A program made the translations under genes and the position numbers. This document shows, piece after piece, positions 46,480 to 54,770 of a DNA stretch of 64,000 nucleotides (positions are counted from its first letter, which is position 1; the number at the start of each line of letters is the position of its first letter). The DNA is from Actinostola sp. cb2023. Its lineage: Eukaryota > Cnidaria > Anthozoa > Actiniaria > Actinostolidae. The DNA is taken from the NCBI GenBank assembly GCA_033675265.1, contig JAUJYZ010001351.1, forward strand, positions 62,001 to 126,000, written 5' to 3'. A model generated the notes under the pieces. The model was given only the letters and a program-made list of their open reading frames with translations. It searched no databases and had not been told where the DNA came from.

Positions 46480-47536
46480 ACGTGGTTACTCTGTAACGGG
46501 CAGCTCTGTATCGGGAGGTACCACGAGCAGCTCTTCGCGGACAAAGCCGCGCTTGGGCCCAGTCGCACTAAGTGCTGGGACGTCGAGATAGTACAGGACA
46601 GGCTGGCCGGCCTTCCATACCAAGCGCCCAATCTGATACACACCTGGAGGGACCACACGGGATCTGTGGCACGACGACGACCTCCTTCCAGCTCACCCGG
46701 AGCATAGAGATAACGAACACCGACCCTAGAAGGGAGCCTTTGCTCCTGCAGTCCAAACCAGGCGACCAGGAACCACAGAAGAAGACTTGTGTGCGACGCA
46801 TTCCGCTTCTATAGCGTCCTCGGGTTTCTGATGGTTGCTCCTCAACAGTCTGTCCAACAATCAATCGGGTGACTTCGCAATTGGTGGCCGCCACGACTGC
46901 AGGGAGTCGAGCCACCCACTCGCGCGATCACTGTTGTTTCTCCAGCGCTTGCGCGTTCATCTCCTGGGCATATTGGTGTGAAAATAACCGCTCGGACAGT
47001 GTCCGGTTCCACCGCTCGACGATCGCTTGGTCTCGATGGATGTCCACCCGACCACGCCGGATAGACACTCCATGTTTCTCGAGCAGCGGCCCAACCGCGC
47101 CCATGAACTCGCGCCCAGGGTCAACCTGGAGCAGCTTCGGCCAATCGAGAGGGCTTCGCTTGTAGATTCGTTCGAGTGCAGACGCAAACCTCTTTGGACT
47201 CTTTTGTGGCCACGGCTCGGCCTCTTTGTAGCGGGAGGCCACATCGACCAAGGTCAAAGCGTACTTGTATAGCTTTCGCCCGCGACCAGGGCGGTCGTGC
47301 GGTAGGAAGAGCAGGTCTGCCTGGTGGACCTCGTTCGGCACCAACACTTCGAATCTGGGTCGGGGTACATGCTGTGGGGCTGGAAGGTAAATCTGCCACA
47401 GGGCCTGCTTCGACAGCCACGCCTGAGCTAGTTCCTCTGGAACGCTCGCCGCCTCGGCAAGATGCCCGACGGCCGCGAGCCCTTTCCAATAGCCACGAGG
47501 GCTGTAGTATATTCTTGCGAGCTTTTGTGCGTCCAT
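46480..47536 (-). pseudogene. Retrovirus-type (rve) integrase of the GC-rich Polinton, 3' part frameshifted
   Basis: The minus frame 47,536-46,928 has a zinc-binding-like N-terminal helical part, then the catalytic core: EVHQADLLFLPHDR (first Asp), TLVDVASRYKEAEPW (second Asp region), VDPGREFMG, and DQAIVERWNRTLSERLF with the Glu. The conserved Asp of 'VDPGREF' is shifted relative to the usual order, so one catalytic residue may be altered. After a stop at 46,928 the frame continues as ARLPAVVAATNCEVTRLI, and near 46,500-46,650 other frames show a C-terminal chromo-like segment. Integrases insert Polintons into the host genome. Confidence 0.82.
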
Positions 47537-47664
47537 ATTTGCTAACTATGCCAGATCTCCAACACGAAAAAATGGATGCATTGGCACCTCCCTCCCCTTC
47601 CCTTTGTTTTATTTTGCAAACGAGTTTGCTCATTTCGATGTTTACCTGTTTCGAAGAAACTAAA

Positions 47665-48100
47665 CTATACCAACTTCGACAGAACATACGCACCGCCTAG
47701 TGTGGCACCACCCACGAACACCATCTCTGCAGCTCTTTGAGCCTTGGACGGTTTATAGAAAGTTCCCCACTGAGGCTTAGCCAGCAGCGAAGGTGTGAAA
47801 CTAGGTCGTGGGTGTGTCTGAGCGTACAGGTCGAGCGCTTTGTCTGCATCGCGCATGTCGACGAGTGCCTTCTGTCGGGCGATCTCGCGGGTCTCTTCCC
47901 AGTCCCGCAGCGAGGGTTTGACGCTTCTCCCACGCGCCCATCGCGGCCTGGTATTTCTCGAGGGCCAAGTCGTGTCTTTTGCGCTCCGCGGCGGTTGTCG
48001 CGGGGTGACTAGCCAGCGCGTGGGCTAGTATGCTACCTCCTGTAAAGGCGGCCGCGTTGACGACCGCGGCCACGGCCATCATTGCGAGTGCGGTGGCCAT
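47665..48100 (-). pseudogene. Polinton small membrane/coiled-coil protein, one frameshift
   Basis: The frame from ATG 48,100 begins with a hydrophobic helix (ALAMMAVAAVVNAAAF) and a basic coiled coil (ERKRHDLALEKYQAAMGAW). The continuation lies in another frame (47,856-47,665), with a Pro-rich linker and a C-terminal hydrophobic helix (VFVGGATLGGAYVLSKLV). One indel near 47,920 separates them. Two-helix proteins of this kind are frequent in invertebrate Polintons; function unknown. TATAC-rich spacer precedes the start. Confidence 0.6.
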
Positions 48101-48152
48101 GTATACTATGTATACTATGTATATTACTTGTTTCTTTTCTTCAAAAACAAAT

Positions 48153-48365
48153 CTAAGCAGGTATAATCTTCTCCTTCCGGAGGTAGGTGCGGATATAGAT
48201 CCCTAGAGACAGGGCTGCGACCCACTTTCCGTAGTTTTCAATGCTGTTCGAGGGGTCACTTGTCAGACTGGTTCGGAGGGCTTTCTTTGAAACGTATCCT
48301 ATTCCAGATGCAAGACCTACAAGAGTTGCTGCTTCAACTAACGTTTTAGCGATGGGGGAATCCAT
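48153..48365 (-). CDS. Polinton small membrane protein (70 aa), intact
   Basis: A complete 70-codon frame starting MDSPIAKTLVEAATLVG. There is one hydrophobic helix near residues 8-30 and a second near 48-58, then a basic end. GTATATATACC sits directly upstream of the ATG. This is the only gene of the GC-rich element that I find unbroken. Similar short two-helix proteins occur in other Polintons; function unknown. Confidence 0.6.
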   Translation of the reverse strand: MDSPIAKTLVEAATLVGLASGIGYVSKKALRTSLTSDPSNSIENYGKWVAALSLGIYIRTYLRKEKIIPA

Positions 48366-48419
48366 GGTATATATACGTAAAATATTATGTATCTAATTCG
48401 AATGTGATATCACATCAGA

Positions 48420-48929
48420 TCATAGGTGGACCGCGTGTTGCAGGGACTGCAGGGGTTGCTTCCGCAACCGCAACTGCGTTTGGTTGTAAATCCTCATGTT
48501 GCGGAGCAACCTGAGGAGCAAACGACATTCCATGTGGTCGGATTGGAATAGGTAATCGGGATACATGTGGTTGCGGGAGCAACCGTTGCTCCTGCAAACC
48601 GTTGCGTAGCAACCGCCAACCCCCGTCGTTCTGTTAACAAACGATACTGCAAGTACAGGCCGACCCACACCGATGGTTATCCCGCCAATACCTAGGATGG
48701 CATTTAAGCTCCACGGCTGCGAGGTTGCCGGAGCAGCAGGTTGCTCCGCAACCTCATTGGTTTCCCGTGCGAGGGCCACACGAGCCTCCCTATTTTTCTG
48801 TGCAAGCCGAAGCCCCGCGGCTACTCTCTTCGGATCCTTGACGCGAGGTTGTTGTTGCGGAGCAACTGTTGCGTGTTGCGGAGCAACTGCAACCGTATCC
48901 ACGATGGGCGATGTCACTATGTCACTCAT
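48420..48929 (-). pseudogene. Polinton protein with VAPQ repeats and a membrane helix, frameshifted
   Basis: MSDIVTSPIVDTVAVAPQHA opens the frame. A basic helix (VKDPKRVAAGLRLAQKNREA) and a hydrophobic helix (LNAILGIGGITIGVG) follow, after which the downstream frame changes. Three copies of the 13-bp palindrome GTTGCTCCGCAAC lie in it and encode VAPQ. Confidence 0.55.
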
Positions 48930-48984
48930 CTTTCGTTTCTCTGAAACTATACAGCAGGTGGAAACATAAGTTCAATTCATTGTT

Positions 48985-49222
48985 AGCACTCATCTAGCAA
49001 GCATCTAGCAATCATCTAGCAATCATCTAGCACTCTACTAGATGGAAAAACTAGATGTACTAGACTCATCTAGCAAGCATCTAGCAAGCATCTAGCACTC
49101 ATCTAGCAAGCATCTAGCACTCATCTAGCAAGCATCTAGCAATCATCTAGCAATCATCTAGCAATCATCTAGCAAACATCTAGCACTCATCTAGCAAGCA
49201 TCTAGCACTCATCTAGGACTCA
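48985..49222. repeat. 11-bp tandem array CATCTAGCAAN in the Polinton
   Basis: About 20 copies of CATCTAG followed by CAAT, CAAG or CACT fill the gap between two minus-strand genes, interrupted once by ACTAGATGGAAAAACTAGAT. It is iteron-like in appearance; a role in replication is only a guess. Confidence 0.85.
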
Positions 49223-49779
49223 TCGGTTGCTCCGCAACCGCCGCATCTTCTCGTTTATGTTCTGCCTGCACATTCTCAACATAGGTGCCGGTGGTAAGTG
49301 CTGCTGACGCTAGCGCGATGTAAGGAGAGAGTCGGCTGCCTATGATATAGCTCGTAGAAACGGCAGCTAGCTCTGTGGTGACCAGCTCGTCCTTCTGTAG
49401 ATCTTCCAGCAGTGCCGGCTCGTCGTGCAGGCGCCTGCCAACGTAGGGTAACACGAGTCCTAACACCTTCACAGCAAGTCGTAGCACACCACCGACAGCA
49501 GTCCTCACGCATCTTCTGGGAGAGCACCGCTTCATATCTTGAGTGGAGGCGTTGGACGTCCTCCGCAGACAGCTTCTCGACGTCTCCCAAGGACATAGCC
49601 TTACCCAGATACTCCTTCGTTTGCCCGGTGGCAGCAAGCACTCGGAGGTTTTCTAGGTGGCTCTGTTGCGGAGCAACATGCGGAGCAACCGCTGCAGGAG
49701 CAGCAGCAACCGTTGCCGGAGCAGCAGCGGGAGTAACCACCCCCGCTTCCGCAAGAATCTCATCAATATAGTCAGCCAT
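49209..49779 (-). pseudogene. Polinton protein with coiled coil and C-terminal helices, frameshifted
   Basis: ATG 49,779 reads MADYIDEILAEAGVVTPAA, an Ala/Pro-rich linker with VAPQ, then ENLRVLAATGQTKEYLGKAM and a helical DVEKLSAEDVQRLHSRYEAV. The rest continues in a second frame (about 49,500-49,209) with helices around LAVKVLGLVLPY and SPYIALASAALTTGTY. One indel near 49,510 divides it. A family of unknown function seen next to Polinton ATPases. GTATATATTG lies about 30 nt upstream. Confidence 0.6.
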
Positions 49780-49814
49780 AGTTTAGGTGTTCGTATTATG
49801 TGCAATATATACCA

Positions 49815-50336
49815 CTAGACGGTATTTCTAATTCGATGTCGAACGGATGTCGGAGGTGAAAACATAACCGCGCATGGCGATGCTCCCGCAGCATTTTTTT
49901 GGAACTGTAAGCGGTCCTCTTTGGAAATCCCCGCACCGTAGCTGTCCCAGAGAGAGTCGATGTCTTTCTGTGAGGGTGTGTGGAAGGTGACAATGCAGCA
50001 CGCGTTGTCACGGACAGGCTTCGAGATGCTAGACAGCTGTTGGGTTAAAATCCAGAGAGAGATTCCCTTGTGCCGTCCAGAGAATGCAAGACGCACGAGC
50101 TCGCTCGACCGCTTTTTTACGTCCTTCGAGAACGCGCAGTCGTCCACGATGAGGAGGGTCTGCCCCCGGTCAAAAACAGCGGAGCACTGCTGCAGCATGT
50201 CTTCAACCTCACCCTCATTGGAGGCATCTGGCTGCAAGGCGAGGAATTGGGGATCGTCCTTGGCGAAGCCTCGGTATGTCTTATTCCATGCATAAGTGGG
50301 GCAAATCAAAACGATAAAGTTGAATTTTCCGCGCAA
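49815..50336 (-). pseudogene. Packaging ATPase of the GC-rich Polinton, N-terminus missing
   Basis: The 173-codon frame contains a Walker B strand QTLLIVDDCAFSKD, a sensor region WILTQQLSSISKP, and an arginine-finger-like RLAFSGRHKG. This matches the FtsK/HerA packaging ATPase fold of Polinton-type elements. The P-loop half is absent: right after the first residues the sequence turns into an unrelated TTAA-type repeat (50,340-50,495), so the element was truncated here. The final 10-20 residues run through a frame change near 49,860. Confidence 0.75.
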
Positions 50337-50339
50337 AGG

Positions 50340-50495
50340 CTACGTCACTGCACCACAGGGTACCCAAACGAAAATTTTAATTTTCGCTTTATCGGGCTGG
50401 AAATTAATTTTACGTCAATTTCAGTTCAATTTTCGAAATCCTGACCCTTTTATTCACAAAATAAGCATTAATGTGTTTTCCACTGGAGAGTCCCT
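50340..50495. mobile_element. Right end of a TTAA-type MITE abutting the truncated Polinton
   Basis: It ends GGAGAGTCCC followed by TTTAA. The terminus is related to the AGGAGCACTCTC type at 13,429. The left terminus is not visible. Confidence 0.45.
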
Positions 50496-50769
50496 TTAAT
50501 ATAGGGTGGACGCTTAATAGAGGTCGGACTGTGTATATATGAAATTATGAACTATTAATTAGTAAATTCAAGAGCACACACTCCTTTTCATATTCGTATT
50601 CGTATTCGTATCGACTTTTAATTTTGGACGATATGAAGTCACGCCGTTTACATACAAACATCTGTTCTTGAAATCCAAAAGAACAGGTGGCTCTCCTATA
50701 TTTTTTTGGGGCTGACTGCTCTTCACTACAGCAAGCAGAAGTCGGTATACAAACGAATTGTATCAGCTG

Positions 50770-51519
50770 TGTGCGCCTCTTCTCCTGCTATTGCAGAAAA
50801 AGCCAAGGGTTTCATTACAGATGGCGAGAAAGCCCTATCTAGTGCTATCAAAGAAGGAAATTAATAATGCAACTGGACTCAGATGTTTCAGACATTTCCG
50901 TCAAAATTGCCAACAGAAACTTCTCAAACTTGGAATCCAGTCAAAGCAACAACAACTACCATTCCTTGATATTGTATTTGGAAGGCCGGGTGTTAGTCAG
51001 GGAATTCTTGATGCTGATAACGACTTTGATTTGGATACAAGGATAGCAGATGCGCGTCAACGATTGGAAAGGGGAAAGTTCCTCTTTTCTGGAAGTACGT
51101 TGACAGTCACAAGGAAATGATGAAAAGGTGTATGATTGGTAGTGCTCGAAAGAAAGCAGGAATGCCACTTGACGCGTTGGGCAGGCCACTACGCAGTTAC
51201 ACCAATCAGTCAGAGAGTATGAATAATAAGCTGACTGGACAAAAGGAAGCGATAGTCAAGAATGACAAAAACAAGGGAAGTCTCACGAAGCTTGAGTTTA
51301 CAAGAGATGTTTGGGAAGAAGTGAATAAGCACGATCAGGAACAGTTGCAAATGGCAATTTGTGGAATGAGCGAGGTGTACGAGCTCTCAGATCTGGCAGC
51401 TTACTTGTATGTCTCTCCTGAAAAATGGTTCGAAATGTTGGAAAGTCAAAGAAGGGATTACGTTCATAAATTCAACCAAATGACAGTCGATGAAGCTTGT
51501 AGAGGAAAAGCCATAAAAG
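50770..51519 (+). pseudogene. MULE-like transposase, N-terminal and middle part (before insertion)
   Basis: The first part reads, in one frame, FITDGEKALSSAIK (about 50,808-50,850, containing the second catalytic Asp in TDGE) and, after a 1-nt shift, NNATGLRCFRHFRQNC with the Cys-x-His pair typical of MULE transposases. A further frame change near 51,080 leads to 51,117-51,519, which includes NQSESMNNKLTGQKEA (conserved E region) and SPEKWFEMLESQRRD. The reading frame reaches AIK at 51,518 and is then cut by a transposon. Its remainder resumes at 61,612. Confidence 0.75.
51514..51519 (+). repeat. Target site duplication TAAAAG, left copy
   Basis: Identical to 61,612-61,617 and directly outside the TIR TACGAAAGCC. 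Confidence 0.9.
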
Positions 51520-51544
51520 TACGAAAGCCGAGAAGGGCCACTCT

Positions 51545-51718
51545 GTTTTCCGAACTTATACTTCAAAATTTCCGTGTTCATACTTCAAAATTTCTGTGTT
51601 CATACTTCAAAATTTCTGTGTTCATACTTCAAAATTTCTGTGTTCATAGTTCAAAATTTCTGTGTTCATACTTCAAAATTTCCATGTTCATAGTTCAAGA
51701 TTTCCAAATTCATACAGT
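51545..51718. repeat. Left terminal array of the 22-bp unit, block 1
   Basis: Eight copies of ACTTCAAAATTTCCGTGTTC (plus AT). The same unit appears in inverse orientation at the right end. Confidence 0.9.
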
Positions 51719-51726
51719 GAAAGCCC

Positions 51727-52083
51727 GCGTATATTAGAACCTACATTTTTCCAGGTCAGGCTGAATAGGATCTTATTTGATGCGAAAGAAGAAGTCGGGC
51801 TGTTGATGTTAAATAGGTTCTTATTTTTCAAAGGTATTAAAACTTAAAGTGGTGGGGGTCATGAGTTTGTAGATACAGATGTATAACACCGGTTTGTGGC
51901 CTATGCCGCTCAAATAAATTACTACATAAATTAGGTCAAAATTATGATTAATGTCTTCAATAACCTGAACTGAAAACTGTATCATTGCTATGTACGCTAT
52001 GCCTTCAGTTTTGTTTTCAGTACTAACAGTGTAACTGACCTCCCAAATAAGAACCTGTTTTCAAAAATAGGTTCTTATAAAAT
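51727..52083. mobile_element. MITE inserted in the left terminal array
   Basis: Ends around GTATATTAGAACCTACATTT and AAAATAGGTTCTTATA are inverted. It splits the 22-bp array into two blocks. Confidence 0.6.
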
Positions 52084-52093
52084 GCTTGTCATA

Positions 52094-52400
52094 ATTTCCG
52101 TATTCACAGTTCAAAATTTACGTGTTCATACTTCAAAATTTCATTATTCATAGTTTAAAATTTCCGTGCTCATACTTCAAAATTTCCGTATTCATACTTC
52201 AAAATTTCCGTGTTCATAGTTCAAAATTTCCGTATTCATAGTTCAAAATTTCCGCATTCATAGTTCAAAATTTCCGTATATTCATAGTTTAAAATTTCCG
52301 TGTTCATACTTCAAAATTTCCGTATTCATACTTCAAAATTTCCGTGTTCATAGTTCAAAATTCCCGAATTCGTAAAATTCAAAATTTCCGTGTTCGTGCA
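52094..52400. repeat. Left terminal array of the 22-bp unit, block 2
   Basis: About 13 further copies, with cytosine/thymine and TACTTC/TAGTTC variants. Confidence 0.9.
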
Positions 52401-52519
52401 CAGATATCCCAAGCTCGTGATTAGTGGTGATCAAACTACAGTAAATGTATGGAATTTCGTAAACACTAGTATACTATAATATTCGTTAAAAATCAATTTG
52501 AATAAAACATCTTCTTGTT

Positions 52520-52905
52520 TATATAGGATGATGATTATACAATAAATGAATAAGGAAGCGATAACCTACGTAGAAACACACTCAACCACTGCAGAAAAAA
52601 TCTGAGTCCCAGGTGGGAAACGAACCCACGTCCTGCCGATTTTTCCAGACGGTTGCTCTACCACTGAGCTACTGGACACTCTATGATTTATCTGAGGGTT
52701 GAGTGTGATATAGCACTGAAATCCATCAGTGACGTGACATATACTGAAAATCCATCAGTTACTAAATGTCAGAAGATTGTATATATGTAGGATTACATAG
52801 ATATAGGATGATGATTATACAATAAATGAATAAGGAAGCGATAACCTACGTAGAAACACACATTCAACCACTGCAGAAAAAATCTGAGTCCCAGGTGGGA
52901 AACCT
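52520..52905 (-). mobile_element. tRNA-derived SINE with duplicated flank
   Basis: On the minus strand: AGTAGCTCAGTGGTAGAGCA (A box) then GTGGGTTCGTTTCCCACC (B box). The neighbouring segment TATAGGATGATGATTATACA occurs on both sides (52,523 and 52,800), so the SINE and its 5' tail have been partly duplicated. The right copy stops at GTGGGAAAC. Confidence 0.7.
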
Positions 52906-53151
52906 GTTTGTATAAAATCAATCTCATGTTGAGAAACAAAATTGTAACATACTAAATACTGGACGGATCGGCCTCAAAATTAACCCAGACTAAGATGTGA
53001 TAATTACAAACAAGAAAATACTACAAGTGTTTATTTAAATTGAATTTGTAACGAATATATATATACACATCTATTTCCCTAAAGTCTACAACATTCTTAA
53101 GTGATCACACCTAACGTTATATATTCCCTAGACGCCATAACATTACATCTA

Positions 53152-53185
53152 GCTGATGAAGGTTGCAGTACGCATCCGAAACGTC
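53152..53185 (+). other. Hammerhead-like motif, copy 4 (CTGATGA version)
   Basis: GCTGATGAAGGTTGCAG then TACGCATCCGAAACGTCC. It has the full CTGATGA box and CGAAAC in hammerhead order, 200 bp upstream of the kinase gene's start codon. The stem between them is weak (GG/CC). Confidence 0.45.
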
Positions 53186-53388
53186 CCCGGTAAATACAGT
53201 ATTTTTTTTACCTAAATCAGTGACAACTCACGTTTTTACATTACTTATAATATGCCTGATTGCAACTACAAGATTTTCAAGAACTATCCGTAATATATAT
53301 ACAGTGTTTATACATACATTTACTGCACGAGCTTGGGATACCTGTGGTTATGCAGCTAGCGTGGTTACACAGCAGGTCAGATTCCAAG

Positions 53389-53415
53389 ATGGACGTCAAC
53401 TACATGGATAAAGAG
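53389..53415 (+). CDS. SAM-Ig-kinase gene, exon 1
   Basis: The ATG at 53,389 starts MDVNYMDKE and ends at a GTGAGT donor (53,416). Nine codons in phase 0 join exon 2 without a break. The start is chosen as the first ATG after which all four exons stay in frame. A second in-frame ATG is five codons later. Confidence 0.65.
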
Positions 53416-53629
53416 GTGAGTCTTTCGGACCAAGTCTTTCTTGCAAAGTTTGTTTTTCATTCAAATTGCTGTTAAAGCGAAACTGTAGAGTCGCTACTAT
53501 CAATAACCCTTGCAGAATTGTGAGAGCCATCTTTACGAATTAGCCGAAAAGCGATCGTCGTGCCATCCAAGATAAAGCTCAGACATTCTTGGCTTGCAAT
53601 CAATCCCTTGAGAATCAAGAGATAATTGA

Positions 53630-53711
53630 CACGGCGGCCATGTTGGTGGAACAAACAATAGACACTAATGAGCAATCTTTTGTTGAAGTTCCACCAAGAT
53701 GGCCGCCGTGA
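53630..53711. repeat. Hairpin ACGGCGGCCATGTTGGTGGA in intron 1
   Basis: Arms of about 22 bp with one mismatch (complement CACCAAGATGGCCGCCGT). A MITE-like hairpin. Confidence 0.7.
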
Positions 53712-54033
53712 CGTATATTGCAACGAAACGTCCCTAACTACTGAAGAAGCATCTTTTTTTTATTTACGGTACTTCCTTTGTTACCACTGACTTGTTTGTT
53801 CATGCTGATATAAGAGTGGGGGGTCATTTTCAAACAAATCCATTAGCTTGCCATTTCTTGCTGCTCCGCTGACTTGTTACCATGGTTACCTCCTCGTCAC
53901 CAGAGACAAATGCATCTCACCGATGAGTTCAGTCTGTATTAGACTAATGTATCTCATTCATGGGGATGGGTAACAAATGTATGAAAACCATTCTACATTC
54001 TAGTTATTAATTAATTAATTAACTTATTTTCAG

Positions 54034-54093
54034 CTAACTCAGCTCTTAGAGTCATATCACTTGGATTTGAAAGAAACATTTCTTAAACACAAG
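54034..54093 (+). CDS. SAM-Ig-kinase gene, exon 2 (SAM domain, part 1)
   Basis: LTQLLESYHLDLKETFLKHK, between a TTTTCAG acceptor and a GTATTG donor. It forms the first two helices of a SAM-like domain that continues in exon 3. Confidence 0.75.
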
Positions 54094-54173
54094 GTATTGT
54101 ATGAGGATTAATTCTTAAACTTCATTGCATTCATGTTATTTTCGGATCTAATAAATCCTGTCCATTGCATTAG

Positions 54174-54288
54174 GTTTACACTATTGACACCGTAAAGATG
54201 CTTACAGAGCTGCAGTTTGAAAAGATGGGTGTGGCTATAGACCAAGTTGCTTCCTTACAAGCAGTTTTGGGAAGTGGCAGCAGTAAAG
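54174..54288 (+). CDS. SAM-Ig-kinase gene, exon 3 (SAM domain, part 2)
   Basis: VYTIDTVKMLTELQFEKMGV followed by AIDQVASLQAVLG completes the SAM-like fold, with the typical 'L..LGV..G....L' ending adapted. SAM domains mediate protein-protein oligomerisation. It ends with one base of a Val codon at a GTGAGG donor. Confidence 0.75.
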
Positions 54289-54770
54289 GTGAGGAGGAAG
54301 GGCTTCAGAAGAAGGAGGGTAAAAGTAAGGTTTGATGTACATGTACTACATGTACTACATGTACTCAGTAGGCATACAGTTGTAGTTGGATCACAGTCAC
54401 ATTGTTTCTCATAAAACTTACATAAATAAATTCATTCATTCATTAATGTTAGGTTTGATATATAGTGTGTCAATAAAACTCCTCAATGTTGTCAAGAATG
54501 TATGATAGGCATTATCAACTTACTGTACAATGTATGCATGATAAAGCCCCGATTCAGTTCAATGTGGTTGTAGCTGTGATTGACAACTATCATCATTATT
54601 TTAAAGTTTTCTAACCTGATAATTCTTGCTTTATATTTTGAGATTTATGGTTGACTAACTGTCAACAGCATTTTAGAAGAAATTGAATGATCTTATATTG
54701 TTTGATCCCTGATCTTAGAACAATCATGTCAATGACATGTACTAATAGCTATATCAATATCCATTTACAG

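Noticed and set aside
46174..47700. Several long frames opposite the integrase and polymerase
   Set aside because: High GC leaves shadow frames open; only the frames with catalytic motifs are kept.
51545..51737. MULE frame extended to 51,737 as real coding
   Set aside because: After 51,519 the frame translates the transposon's 22-bp terminal repeats.
52601..52683. tRNA gene
   Set aside because: A and B boxes are present but the acceptor stem is not and the unit has a SINE tail; called SINE.
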